Shown here one piece after another: positions 25,071 through 33,762 of a stretch of DNA of 64,000 nt. Within the stretch, counting starts at the first letter, position 1. Every line of letters starts with the position of its first letter. The notes under the pieces were generated by a model. That model searched no databases and had not been told where the DNA came from. It saw only the letters and a list, made by a program, of their open reading frames with translations. Location of the stretch: NCBI RefSeq assembly GCF_000828615.1, contig NZ_AP012273.1, forward strand, positions 1,302,001 to 1,366,000, read 5' to 3'. The position numbers and the translations under genes are program-made. The DNA comes from Thiolapillus brandeum (GTDB taxonomy: Bacteria; Pseudomonadota; Gammaproteobacteria; Chromatiales; Chromatiaceae).

Positions 25071-25573
25071 GAGTTGAGTTTCCGGTCGTATCTGGCCCAA
25101 ACCAGAGAAGCATTGATGAGTTCGATGACCTGGGTCCGGCTGACCGGAAATTGCCCCGGTGGCGCATAGGGAACCTGAGTCAGTACACGTCCTTTTTCCG
25201 TCCAGGAGAAGTTGGCGGGATCCTGATCCTGCAGCCATTGCAGCCACTTTTCATCGGCCAGTCCTGCGGCCTGCTCCCGGCCAATACGCGTGATGGCAAT
25301 GCGCCGCAACAGTTCGGACAACTCCCTGAGGCTTTGTTCCGGAGCCAATTGGCGAGACAGCTTGCGCAGGGCTACAAGCTGGTTGCGTGCATCCCTGTGC
25401 CAGGTGCCGGGAGGATAGGCGATTAGGTTGCGCAGCCCCCACCAGACAAGGATCAGGAGCAGCACTGCCCCCAGGGCCACCAGCCACCAGCCGGGGGCCG
25501 GGGGCCACCAGGATGCCTGGTCCATATTCAGGTCATGGATGTCGCGCATGCGTGCCAGGAGATCCGGGTTCAC
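25067..25573 (-). CDS. DUF4381 single-pass membrane protein of the bat operon
   Basis: A 168-aa protein with a short N-terminus rich in Trp/Pro (WWPPAPGWWLVA), one membrane helix (about 30-46) and a cytoplasmic helical domain (LVALRKLSRQL, LSELLRRIAITRIGREQAAGL, KWLQWLQ). This matches DUF4381, which is regularly found between DUF58 and BatA genes. The start is GTG in a GTGA overlap with the DUF58 gene. Molecular function unknown. Confidence 0.88.
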   Translation of the reverse strand: MNPDLLARMRDIHDLNMDQASWWPPAPGWWLVALGAVLLLILVWWGLRNLIAYPPGTWHRDARNQLVALRKLSRQLAPEQSLRELSELLRRIAITRIGREQAAGLADEKWLQWLQDQDPANFSWTEKGRVLTQVPYAPPGQFPVSRTQVIELINASLVWARYDRKLNS

Positions 25574-26493
25574 AGCCAGGCCCTCATGCGCAGGCGCCGC
25601 TCCAGGCCATGCATCAGCGCCTTGTGTACATCGGTGTTGGTTGCTATGGGAATCACGGCAATACCCAGGCCGGCTGCCATCTGCTGCAGTTGCTGACGGC
25701 GTGCTTCCCAGGCCTGAGTGTAGGCCGCCCGGCCCTTGCTGTCGGAGGTGTCGATACTCAGGAGTTCTCCCTGTGAATCACGAAACAGCACCTGACCCAT
25801 GTCGGGCAATTCCCGGTCGGCAGGATCGTCCACCGGCACCAACACTACGGAATGATGCTGGCATAGTTGCGACAAGGCCTTTTTCAAGTCCACCCAGGGG
25901 CGGTTGAAATCGGCGATAACGAATACCAGGCCTCCAGTACCTATGCCCCGGCTCGCCTTGCGCAGAATATCCGGCAGTTGTTCCTCTGTCGGGGAAGTGG
26001 AATCCACGGGATCCGTGGTGAGGGCCTGTAACAATCGCCACAGGGCGCGCCGGTCCTTGGTGGCCCGAAACCACTGGTTTTCCTGATGGGCATCGGCAAA
26101 CAGCAACCCGCCGACCCGGTCATGCTGATGATTCGCGGCCCAGCCCAGCAGGGCTGCCGCCCGGGCCGCTTGTATGGATTTGAAGGTGCCCCGGGTGCCG
26201 AAGTTCATGTGGGAGCCTTTGTCCACGCAGAGCATGACGCTGCGCTCGCGTTCTTCGCGGAACACTTTGAGATGAGGGTCACCGGTGCGTGCGGTGACCT
26301 TCCAGTCCATGTTGCGGATGTCGTCGCCTTCCTGGTATTCCCGCACTTCCTCGAAATTCAGGCCCTGGCCGCGAAATACTGAAGCGTACAAGCCGGCAAA
26401 CGAGGAATTGACCAGGTGATGGGAGGCCATGCCCAAGGCATGCGCCTGGTGACGCAATTCCAGCAGGTCATCCAGAACAGGCTTCAGGCTCAT
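25570..26493 (-). CDS. DUF58 protein of the moxR-bat operon
   Basis: A 307-aa cytoplasmic protein with the DUF58 hallmark F-R-G-Q-G-x-x-FEEVREYQEGDDIRNMDW (split here into the visible GQGLNFEEVREYQEGDDIR part) and a VWA-like fold after it (VMLCVDKGSHMNFG, GLVFVIADFNRP). I chose the ATG of MSLKPVLDDLLELR at 26493, 8 nt after the moxR stop; the frame upstream runs through moxR and is low-complexity. DUF58 proteins pair with MoxR ATPases, probably as a substrate or adaptor. Confidence 0.9.
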   Translation of the reverse strand: MSLKPVLDDLLELRHQAHALGMASHHLVNSSFAGLYASVFRGQGLNFEEVREYQEGDDIRNMDWKVTARTGDPHLKVFREERERSVMLCVDKGSHMNFGTRGTFKSIQAARAAALLGWAANHQHDRVGGLLFADAHQENQWFRATKDRRALWRLLQALTTDPVDSTSPTEEQLPDILRKASRGIGTGGLVFVIADFNRPWVDLKKALSQLCQHHSVVLVPVDDPADRELPDMGQVLFRDSQGELLSIDTSDSKGRAAYTQAWEARRQQLQQMAAGLGIAVIPIATNTDVHKALMHGLERRLRMRAWL

Positions 26494-26501
26494 GAGGTGC
26501 C

Positions 26502-27458
26502 TCAGGGAATGGCGACCAGGGAGAGTAAGCGCTGGATGAGATCGTCTGAAGTGATGCCTTCGGCTTCGGCTTCGAAGCTGAGCAGCACCCGGTGACGCAG
26601 GATGTCCGCAGCGATGCGCTGTATATGGCCGGGCGACACGAAATCCTCGCCATCCAGCCAGGCGCGGACCCGGGCGCAACGGGCCAGGGCCAGGGTGGCC
26701 CGGGGGGAAGCTCCGAAACGGCACCAGCGCGCCAGTTCCTCGTCATAGGCAGCAGGATTGCGCGTGGCCTGCACCAGATCCACGATGTACTGGTTGAGTT
26801 TGGGATCCACGAATACGTCTGCCGCGGCGCGCCGCATGGCAAACAGGGTGTCCTGGGGCAATGGCGATGGAGGAGGGGTTTCCTTTGCCTGTTGGCGATT
26901 GTGATCCAGCTCCAGAATTTCCAGCTCTTCGGCGTGGGTCGGGTAGTCCACCACGACCTGCATGAGAAAACGGTCCAGCTGAGCTTCCGGCAGCTGGTAA
27001 GTGCCTTCCTGTTCCACCGGGTTTTGGGTTGCCAATACCATGAACAGTTCGGGGAGGGGATAGGTCTTCTGTCCCACGGTGATCTGACGTTCGCCCATGG
27101 CTTCCAGCAGAGCCGCCTGTACCTTGGCTGGTGCGCGGTTGACCTCATCAGCCAACAGAATATTGTGAAACAGGGGGCCGGGGCGGAACTCGAATTCCGC
27201 CTTTTCGTGGCGGTAGATGTCCGTGCCCACCAGATCGGAGGGCAGCAGGTCAGGAGTGAACTGAACCCGGTGAAAATCGCCTTCCAGAGCATCGGAAAGA
27301 GCATTGACGGCTGTCGTCTTGGCCAGGCCAGGCATGCCTTCAACCAGAAGATGTCCATCTGCCAGAAGGCAGGTGAGCATGCCGTCGATAAGATTTTTCT
27401 GGCCGATTACTTTTGAACTGACATGATTGCGAACGGGGTCGAGATCCTTGGGATTCAT
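26502..27458 (-). CDS. MoxR-family AAA+ ATPase
   Basis: A 318-aa AAA+ chaperone-like ATPase. Walker A GMPGLAKTT (residues about 41-49), Walker B LLADEVNRAP, sensor 1 MVLATQNP, arginine region in QLPEAQLDRFLM, and the C-terminal lid with GASPRATLALARCARVRA. It heads the operon moxR-DUF58-DUF4381-batA-batB-TPR. MoxR proteins are thought to remodel or load metal into VWA partner proteins. Divergent from tpiA over 189 nt of AT-rich DNA. Confidence 0.93.
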   Translation of the reverse strand: MNPKDLDPVRNHVSSKVIGQKNLIDGMLTCLLADGHLLVEGMPGLAKTTAVNALSDALEGDFHRVQFTPDLLPSDLVGTDIYRHEKAEFEFRPGPLFHNILLADEVNRAPAKVQAALLEAMGERQITVGQKTYPLPELFMVLATQNPVEQEGTYQLPEAQLDRFLMQVVVDYPTHAEELEILELDHNRQQAKETPPPSPLPQDTLFAMRRAAADVFVDPKLNQYIVDLVQATRNPAAYDEELARWCRFGASPRATLALARCARVRAWLDGEDFVSPGHIQRIAADILRHRVLLSFEAEAEGITSDDLIQRLLSLVAIP

Positions 27459-27558
27459 ACTGCCTTACTACTTTGAATAGTTATATTTAGAATATCTCTT
27501 AATCCTGCGCTCTTTTGGACATTCGTGCAACTGCTTCGTGGAAAAGCGGCATTAATGA

Positions 27559-27586
27559 TTGAAAAATTCCCTTTACTTGGTAAACT
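27559..27586 (+). promoter_or_regulatory. Sigma70-type promoter for tpiA-secG
   Basis: TTGAAA (27559-27564), 16-nt spacer and TAAACT (27581-27586) lie 61 nt upstream of the tpiA ATG, leaving a leader of about 55 nt with a tiny CCCGA/TCGGG hairpin and an AAGGAG ribosome-binding site. Confidence 0.55.
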
Positions 27587-27647
27587 ACGCGGCTTGATTT
27601 TTCCGGAACCCCGATGTGTCGGGATGTTTCAATAAGGAGTTCAGAGT

Positions 27648-28403
27648 ATGCGTCAACCATTGGTGGCTGGAAACTGGAAGATGAATGGTTCACTGGCAAG
27701 CGTCAGGGATCTGTTGGCCGGTCTGAAGGCGGGCATTGGTGATGTCAAGGTGGCTGAAGTTGCCGTATGCCCTCCTGCCGTATTTATTCCGGAAGTGCAG
27801 GCCCAGCTGGATGGAACGCCTATCGCCTGGGGTGGTCAGGATCTTTCCGTACATGAGTCTGGTGCTTACACCGGTGAGATCGCCGGTTCCATGCTTACGG
27901 ACTTTGGCTGTAAATACGTCATCATCGGTCATTCCGAACGCCGCACCTATCATGGTGAAACGGATGAATTGGTGGCGGAGAAATTCACTGCTGCGCGCAA
28001 ATCCGGCCTGGTGCCACTGTTTTGCATCGGCGAGACTCAGGAAGAGCGTGAAAGTGGAGTCACGGAAGAAGTGGTTGCTCGTCAGATCGATGCGGTGATC
28101 AAACATTGTGGTGTGGATATGCTGGGTGAAGGTGTCATCGCCTATGAACCCGTCTGGGCCATCGGCACGGGCCTTACCGCCAGTCCTGAGCAGGCTCAGG
28201 ACGTACATGCCTTTATTCGTCAGCGTGTGTCCGAGAGCAGTGCTGATGTGGCTGACAAGCTGCGGATCCTTTATGGTGGCAGCATGAAGCCCGGCAATGC
28301 GGCAGAATTGCTGGCCAAGCCGGATATTGATGGTGGCCTGATTGGTGGCGCCGCCCTGAAAGCGGAAGATTTTCTTGGTATCTGTACCGCCGCCAACGAC
28401 TGA
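27648..28403 (+). CDS. tpiA: Triosephosphate isomerase
   Basis: A 251-aa TIM-barrel enzyme interconverting dihydroxyacetone phosphate and glyceraldehyde 3-phosphate. Catalytic features: GNWKMNG (Asn/Lys), IIGHSERR (electrophilic His) and AYEPVWAIGTG (catalytic Glu plus flexible loop 6), then LYGGSMKPGN and GGLIGGAAL for the phosphate site. ATG with AAGGAG upstream. Followed at 21 nt by secG, the common proteobacterial pairing. Confidence 0.98.
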   Translation: MRQPLVAGNWKMNGSLASVRDLLAGLKAGIGDVKVAEVAVCPPAVFIPEVQAQLDGTPIAWGGQDLSVHESGAYTGEIAGSMLTDFGCKYVIIGHSERRTYHGETDELVAEKFTAARKSGLVPLFCIGETQEERESGVTEEVVARQIDAVIKHCGVDMLGEGVIAYEPVWAIGTGLTASPEQAQDVHAFIRQRVSESSADVADKLRILYGGSMKPGNAAELLAKPDIDGGLIGGAALKAEDFLGICTAAND

Positions 28404-28424
28404 AAGTTAGAGAGACAAGAGTAA

Positions 28425-28868
28425 ATGCATACAATTCTGGTAATGGTTCATCTGTTTCTGTCCATCGGGCTCATAGGTCTGATCCTGATCCAGCATGGCA
28501 AGGGCGCTGATGCCGGTGCCGCATTCGGCAGTGGTGCTTCCGCCACAGTATTTGGCGCACAGGGTTCGGCAAACTTTCTCAGCCGTACCACGGGAGTGCT
28601 GGCCCTGTTGTTTTTTGTGACCAGTCTGACCCTGGCCTGGATGGCGCTGAATACAGCCCGTGATTCAGGTCTGATGGTGGATGTACCTGCGGAGCAGGCG
28701 CAGGAGATTCCTCCGGCCCAGAGTGACCTTCCAGAGGTGCCCGTTTCAAATAGTGACGTGCCTGTAGTGCCCCAGAGCAACGCCGGCGCGGCTGATGTTC
28801 CGGCTGTGGAAGCCCCTGCAGCGGCTGGGCAGGGCGATGCCGTGAAGGAACCCGCCAAGCCTGAGTAA
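28425..28868 (+). CDS. secG: Protein translocase subunit SecG
   Basis: A 147-aa inner-membrane subunit of SecYEG. Two membrane helices (about 2-20 and 52-71) separated by the conserved loop GKGADAGAAFGSGASATVFG. The tail from about residue 85 is Pro/Glu/Ala-rich and longer than in E. coli, but such tails are common. It lies between tpiA and tRNA-Leu, so the tRNA may be co-transcribed. Confidence 0.96.
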   Translation: MHTILVMVHLFLSIGLIGLILIQHGKGADAGAAFGSGASATVFGAQGSANFLSRTTGVLALLFFVTSLTLAWMALNTARDSGLMVDVPAEQAQEIPPAQSDLPEVPVSNSDVPVVPQSNAGAADVPAVEAPAAAGQGDAVKEPAKPE

Positions 28869-28889
28869 GGATGGTGACAACAAGTTTAT

Positions 28890-28974
28890 GCCGAAGTGGT
28901 GGAATTGGTAGACACGCTATCTTGAGGGGGTAGTGGCGCAAGCCGTGCCGGTTCAAGTCCGGCCTTCGGCACCA
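28890..28974 (+). tRNA. tRNA-Leu (anticodon GAG)
   Basis: An 85-nt class II tRNA with CCA encoded. Acceptor stem GCCGAAG (28890-28896) pairs with CTTCGGC; anticodon stem CTATC/GGTAG with loop TTGAGGG gives anticodon GAG, reading CUC and CUU. A long variable arm and T-loop GTTCAAGTC are present. The tpiA-secG-tRNA-Leu-nuo order is common in gammaproteobacteria. Confidence 0.97.
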
Positions 28975-28980
28975 TCTTTG

Positions 28981-29012
28981 AACAGTATCCGGCCCTCGGA
29001 TACTGTTTTTTT
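28981..29012 (+). terminator. Rho-independent terminator after tRNA-Leu
   Basis: AACAGTATCCG (28981-28991) pairs perfectly with CGGATACTGTT (28997-29007) around a 5-nt loop, followed by a T-run to 29012. Confidence 0.88.
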
Positions 29013-29072
29013 ATGCCAGCAGAAAAATTTTATTATTCAAATAAAAACAATTGTTTATCATGCACGCCAAAT

Positions 29073-29101
29073 TTGACCTTGGGGCGGCACTGCAATAGAC
29101 T
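29073..29101 (+). promoter_or_regulatory. Sigma70-type promoter of the nuo operon
   Basis: TTGACC (29073-29078), 17-nt spacer and TAGACT (29096-29101). Transcription should start near 29108, about 30 nt before the chosen nuoA start. AT-rich sequence upstream (29015-29060) could act as an UP element. Confidence 0.65.
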
Positions 29102-29139
29102 AGGTGCGCCTGAAAATTCAAGCCAAGGGGCAATTCCAA

Positions 29140-29496
29140 GTGCTGGAAAACTATCTGCCAATCCTGATTTTCATCGTCATCGGCCTGTTTGTCGGTGTCG
29201 CCGCCATGGGCATGGGATTCATATTGTCGCCCCGCAATCCCGACGAAGAAAAAGGCTCCCGTTACGAGTGTGGTTTTGAGGCGTTCGAAGATGCGCGCAT
29301 GAAGTTCGATGTGCGTTTCTATCTGGTGGCTATCCTGTTCATCCTCTTTGATCTGGAAATCGCCTTCTTCTTTCCCTGGGCGGTGGTACTGGATCAGATC
29401 GGTCCCACGGGTTTTTGGGCCATGATGATATTCCTCGGTATCCTGGTGGTCGGCTTCATCTATGAATGGAAAAAGGGAGCGCTGGAATGGGAATAG
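29140..29496 (+). CDS. nuoA: NADH-quinone oxidoreductase subunit A
   Basis: A 118-aa membrane subunit of complex I with three helices. Conserved segments are [28 protein letters not shown] (read in parts: YECG, FDVRFY) and [14 protein letters not shown] chose the GTG at 29140 ([10 protein letters not shown]), preceded by AAGGGG; the frame also opens at 29104, but this would remove most of the leader. First gene of the operon; overlaps nuoB by 10 nt. Confidence 0.94.
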   Translation: MLENYLPILIFIVIGLFVGVAAMGMGFILSPRNPDEEKGSRYECGFEAFEDARMKFDVRFYLVAILFILFDLEIAFFFPWAVVLDQIGPTGFWAMMIFLGILVVGFIYEWKKGALEWE

Positions 29497-29987
29497 AAGG
29501 CGTATTCGAGGAGGGCTTCGTCACCACCTCGCTGGACACTGTCATCAACTGGGCCCGCACCGGCTCCATGTGGCCCATGACCTTTGGCCTGGCCTGTTGC
29601 GCCGTGGAAATGATGCAGGCTGGCGCCTCGCGCTACGATCTGGACCGTTTTGGCATCATCTTCCGTCCCAGTCCCAGGCAGTCTGACGTGATGATCGTTG
29701 CGGGCACTCTGGTGAACAAGATGGCGCCGGCCCTGCGCAAGGTTTACGATCAGATGCCCGACCCGAAATGGGTGATTTCCATGGGTTCCTGCGCCAATGG
29801 CGGTGGTTACTATCATTATTCCTATTCTGTAGTACGGGGCTGTGACCGGGTGGTTCCGGTGGATGTCTACGTACCCGGCTGTCCGCCTACTGCCGAGGCT
29901 CTTTTGTATGGCATCGTGCAGCTGCAGAACAAGATCAAACGCACCAACACTATCGCACGCACCAAGCCGGTTGAGGAAACCCCATGA
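29487..29987 (+). CDS. nuoB: NADH-quinone oxidoreductase subunit B
   Basis: A 166-aa peripheral-arm subunit holding the terminal 4Fe-4S cluster N2 next to the quinone site. Cluster ligands are seen in [10 protein letters not shown] (adjacent cysteines), [18 protein letters not shown] and [14 protein letters not shown]. Start ATG at 29487 ([15 protein letters not shown]); a further upstream in-frame ATG lies inside nuoA. Overlaps nuoC by 4 nt. Confidence 0.97.
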   Translation: MGIEGVFEEGFVTTSLDTVINWARTGSMWPMTFGLACCAVEMMQAGASRYDLDRFGIIFRPSPRQSDVMIVAGTLVNKMAPALRKVYDQMPDPKWVISMGSCANGGGYYHYSYSVVRGCDRVVPVDVYVPGCPPTAEALLYGIVQLQNKIKRTNTIARTKPVEETP

Positions 29988-30703
29988 GCCTGGAAGACCG
30001 CCTGGACGATCTGGAAGAAGCCTTCGAGGACCATCTGGAGGAAGACTTCCCCGATTGCAAGTGGACCCGCGCCCTGGGCGAGATGAGCCTTGTTGTGCCC
30101 CGGGAACAGTTGTTGCCGGTAATGGAGATCCTGCGCAGCAACAGCAATCTGAGTTTTGAACAATGCATCGACGTGTGCGGCGTGGACTACGCCGCCTATG
30201 GCCATTCCGAGTGGAATGCCGAGGATGCGCCCAACACGGGCTTCAGCCGGGGCGCGGAGCGGGAGCTGGTTACTGAATTCGAGGCCGAGAGCCGCTTTGC
30301 CGTGGTCTATCATCTCCTGTCATTGGCGCACAATGTCCGCTTGCGGGTGAAGGTTTTCCTGGATGCTGATTATCCTGTCGTGGATTCCGTTACCGGGATC
30401 TGGACGGGTGCCAACTGGTTTGAGCGGGAAGCCTTCGACCTGTTCGGCATTTTGTTCAATGGCCATCCGGATTTGCGCCGAATCCTCACGGATTATGGTT
30501 TCATTGGCCATCCTTTCCGCAAGGACTTTCCCATGGTTGGGCAGGTTGAGATGCGCTATGACGAGGACAAGGGCAGGGTGGTCTATGAGCCTGTCACCGT
30601 GGAGCAGCGAACCCTGGTGCCCCGGATAGTGCGTCATGACTATCGTTACGAGGAAGGTTGTGCGCCGGTGAGTGAAGAAGAACAGGAGCCTGCAGATGGC
30701 TGA
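29984..30703 (+). CDS. nuoC: NADH-quinone oxidoreductase subunit C
   Basis: A 239-aa 30-kDa-type subunit of the hydrophilic arm, separate from NuoD (in E. coli they are fused). The signature is [11 protein letters not shown]-like, here [23 protein letters not shown], followed by [14 protein letters not shown]. It has an acidic extension at both ends. Overlaps nuoB and nuoD. Confidence 0.96.
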   Translation: MSLEDRLDDLEEAFEDHLEEDFPDCKWTRALGEMSLVVPREQLLPVMEILRSNSNLSFEQCIDVCGVDYAAYGHSEWNAEDAPNTGFSRGAERELVTEFEAESRFAVVYHLLSLAHNVRLRVKVFLDADYPVVDSVTGIWTGANWFEREAFDLFGILFNGHPDLRRILTDYGFIGHPFRKDFPMVGQVEMRYDEDKGRVVYEPVTVEQRTLVPRIVRHDYRYEEGCAPVSEEEQEPADG

Positions 30704-31949
30704 GATTCGCAACTATACCCTGAATTTCGGTCCCCAGCATCCCGCTGCCCACGGTGTACTGCGCCTGGTGCTGGAGATGGATGGCGAGGTCATTGAGCGT
30801 GCCGATCCTCACGTTGGCCTGCTGCACCGGGGAACGGAAAAGCTGGCAGAGCACAAGCCGTTCAATCATTCCATCCCTTATATGGATCGCCTGGACTACG
30901 TGTCCATGATGTGCAATGAACACGGTTATGTGGGCACTATTGAAAAGCTCCTGGGCGTTAAAGTGCCTGAGCGCGCTCAATATATCCGTGTTATGTTCGA
31001 TGAGATTACGCGTATTCTCAACCATCTCATGTGGTTGGGCGCTCATGCGCTGGATGTTGGGGCCATGACCGTGTTCCTGTATGCCTTCCGTGAACGGGAA
31101 GACCTCATGGATTGCTACGAGGCCGTGTCCGGCGCACGTATGCATGCGGCCTACTACCGGGTGGGCGGCGTGTATCGCGACCTGCCGGATCAGATGCCAC
31201 GCTATACCAGGGATCATCTGCGCAAGGAAAAGGATGTCAAGTACCGCAACCGCGCCCGGGAAGGCTCCCTGCTGGATTTCATCGAGGACTTTACTGAGCG
31301 CTTCCCCGGGTACATCGACGAGTACGAAACCCTGCTCACGGATAACCGCATCTGGAAGCAGCGCCTGGTGGGCATTGGGGTAGTCACCCCCGAACGCGCG
31401 CGCCAGCTGGGATTCACCGGCCCCATGATCCGCGGTTCCGGCATCGCCTGGGATCTGCGCAAAAAGCAGCCTTACGCCGCGTATGACAAGGTGGATTTCG
31501 ACATCCCCGTGGGCAGCAATGGTGATTCCTACGATCGCTATCTGGTACGCGTGGAGGAAATGCGTCAGTCGAATCGCATCATCAAACAATGCGTGGACTG
31601 GCTGAAGAACAATCCCGGTCCGGTGATGGTGGGTGACCCCAAGGTGGCGCCGCCACCCCGGGAAAAGATGAAAGGCGACATGGAAGCCCTGATTCATCAT
31701 TTCAAGCTGTTTACTGAAGGTTACACGGTGCCGGAAGGCGAAGCCTATTTCGCCGTGGAAGCGCCCAAGGGCGAATTTGGCTGCTACATCATTTCCGATG
31801 GCGCCAACAAACCTTACCGACTGAAAATCCGTGCCCCGGGATTTGCCCACATGGCAGCCATGGACGAGATGACCCGGGGACATATGCTGGCAGACGTGGT
31901 GGCCGTGATCGGCACCATGGACGTTGTTTTTGGGGAGATCGACCGCTGA
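30696..31949 (+). CDS. nuoD: NADH-quinone oxidoreductase subunit D
   Basis: A 417-aa 49-kDa-type subunit forming the quinone-binding cavity with NuoB. Conserved [39 protein letters not shown] and the C-terminal [35 protein letters not shown] region (last part). Start chosen at [12 protein letters not shown], overlapping the nuoC stop by 8 nt. Confidence 0.97.
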   Translation: MAEIRNYTLNFGPQHPAAHGVLRLVLEMDGEVIERADPHVGLLHRGTEKLAEHKPFNHSIPYMDRLDYVSMMCNEHGYVGTIEKLLGVKVPERAQYIRVMFDEITRILNHLMWLGAHALDVGAMTVFLYAFREREDLMDCYEAVSGARMHAAYYRVGGVYRDLPDQMPRYTRDHLRKEKDVKYRNRAREGSLLDFIEDFTERFPGYIDEYETLLTDNRIWKQRLVGIGVVTPERARQLGFTGPMIRGSGIAWDLRKKQPYAAYDKVDFDIPVGSNGDSYDRYLVRVEEMRQSNRIIKQCVDWLKNNPGPVMVGDPKVAPPPREKMKGDMEALIHHFKLFTEGYTVPEGEAYFAVEAPKGEFGCYIISDGANKPYRLKIRAPGFAHMAAMDEMTRGHMLADVVAVIGTMDVVFGEIDR

Positions 31950-32494
31950 TGAGTCTTCGTTGTGAGCCCTGGGCCCGTACCGACAAGCGGGAAGACAAGG
32001 AAAACCTGTTTTCTCCCGAGATACGCGCCGAGATCGACCAGTGGGTCGCCAAGTATCCTGATGAATGGAAGCAGTCCGCAGTGATGGCTGCCCTGCGCAT
32101 CGTGCAGGACAGCAATGGCGGTTACCTGACTGAGGAACTCATGGACCAGGTGGCAGACTACCTGGATATGCCTCCCATTGCGGTTTACGAGGTGGCTACC
32201 TTCTATTCCATGTATGAGCTCAGTGAGGTGGGGCAGCATAAGATCAATGTCTGCACCAATGTGTCCTGCATGATCTGCGGATCGGAGAACATCGTCGAAC
32301 ACCTGGAAAAGCGCCTGGGCATCAAATTGGGAGAAACCACGGAAGATGGCCGTTTTACGCTCAAGGAAGTGGAGTGTCTGGGAGCATGTGGCGGTGCGCC
32401 CATGTTTCAGATCGGCAGGCAGTACTATGAGAACCTGACCCCGGAACTGGTGGATTCCATTCTCGACAGCCTGGAGCAAGACGATGGCGAATGA
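31949..32494 (+). CDS. nuoE: NADH-quinone oxidoreductase subunit E
   Basis: A 181-aa 24-kDa-type subunit with the 2Fe-2S cluster N1a. Thioredoxin-like fold with ligands in [12 protein letters not shown] and in [12 protein letters not shown]. The N-terminus is somewhat longer than usual. Stop of nuoD and start share one base (TGATG); the end overlaps nuoF by 11 nt. Confidence 0.96.
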   Translation: MSLRCEPWARTDKREDKENLFSPEIRAEIDQWVAKYPDEWKQSAVMAALRIVQDSNGGYLTEELMDQVADYLDMPPIAVYEVATFYSMYELSEVGQHKINVCTNVSCMICGSENIVEHLEKRLGIKLGETTEDGRFTLKEVECLGACGGAPMFQIGRQYYENLTPELVDSILDSLEQDDGE

Positions 32495-33758
32495 AGTCTG
32501 CCTGCGCACTCTGCACCTGGATCGTCCCTGGCTGCTGTCCAGCTACGAATCCGAAGGGGGCTATGAAGCTCTGCGCAGGATTCTCACGGAGAAGATCTCC
32601 CAGGAAGACATCATCGAAACGGTCAAGACCTCAGGTCTGCGCGGCCGGGGTGGGGCGGGTTTTCCCACTGGTCTGAAATGGAGTTTCATCAATCGCAGTG
32701 CTCCCGGCGAGAAATACATCGTATGCAATTCCGACGAAGGCGAGCCGGGTACCTTCAAGGACCGGGATATCCTGCGTTATAACCCCCACGCCCTTATTGA
32801 GGGCATGATCATCGCTGGCTACGCCATTGGCGGCACGGCGGGCTACAACTATATTCGCGGGGAGTTCTGGGAACCCTATGAGCGTTTCGAGGCCGCCCTG
32901 CAGGAGGCCCGGGACGCGGGTTTGCTGGGAGAGAATATCCTGGGTTCCGGCTTCAGCTTCGACATTCATGCCCACCTGGGCGGCGGCGCCTATGTCTGTG
33001 GCGAGGAGACCGCCTTGCTGGAATCCATCGAAGGCAAGAAAGGGCAACCGCGCTTCAAACCGCCGTTCCCGGCCATGTTTGGCCTGTATGGGCGGCCCAC
33101 CATCATCAACAACACTGAGTCCCTGGCCTCCATTCCGGACATCATCCGCCAGGGCGGTGAATGGTTCCGCGACCTGGGGGTGGAGAACTCCGGTGGTTCC
33201 AAGTTGTTCTCCATTTCCGGCAATATCAACAATCCCGGGGTGTTCGAGATTCCCATGGGCACGCCTTTTTCCGAACTGCTGGAGATGGCCGGGGGCATGA
33301 AGGATGGCTACCAACTCAAGGCGGTGATTCCCGGCGGTTCCTCCTCACCGGTGCTTCCTGCAGAGGTGATGATGGATCTGACCATGGACTATGACAGCAT
33401 CGCCAAGGCCGGTTCCATGCTGGGATCCGGGGCAGTGATCGTCATCGACGATCAGCAGTGCATGGTGAAGTTGCTGGATCGCATCTCCTACTTCTACTAT
33501 GAGGAATCCTGCGGTCAGTGCACCCCCTGCCGGGAGGGTACGGGCTGGATGCACCGGGTCATTCACCGCATAGAGAACGGACAGGGACGCCCCGAGGATA
33601 TGGACCTGCTGGATGATGTCACCCAGCGTATCATGGGGCGTACCATCTGCGCTCTGGGCGATGCAGCGGCCATGCCGGTAGCGGCTTTCATCCAGCATTT
33701 CCGCGAAGAATTCCAGTATCATATCGATCACAAGAAGTGCATGGTAGGGGGGCGCTAG
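32484..33758 (+). CDS. nuoF: NADH-quinone oxidoreductase subunit F
   Basis: A 424-aa 51-kDa-type subunit where NADH reduces FMN. FMN/NADH site [16 protein letters not shown] and [16 protein letters not shown]; 4Fe-4S cluster N3 ligands in [15 protein letters not shown] plus a later cysteine in [11 protein letters not shown]. Overlaps nuoE; 4 nt before nuoG. Confidence 0.97.
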   Translation: MANEVCLRTLHLDRPWLLSSYESEGGYEALRRILTEKISQEDIIETVKTSGLRGRGGAGFPTGLKWSFINRSAPGEKYIVCNSDEGEPGTFKDRDILRYNPHALIEGMIIAGYAIGGTAGYNYIRGEFWEPYERFEAALQEARDAGLLGENILGSGFSFDIHAHLGGGAYVCGEETALLESIEGKKGQPRFKPPFPAMFGLYGRPTIINNTESLASIPDIIRQGGEWFRDLGVENSGGSKLFSISGNINNPGVFEIPMGTPFSELLEMAGGMKDGYQLKAVIPGGSSSPVLPAEVMMDLTMDYDSIAKAGSMLGSGAVIVIDDQQCMVKLLDRISYFYYEESCGQCTPCREGTGWMHRVIHRIENGQGRPEDMDLLDDVTQRIMGRTICALGDAAAMPVAAFIQHFREEFQYHIDHKKCMVGGR

Positions 33759-33762
33759 CAGC

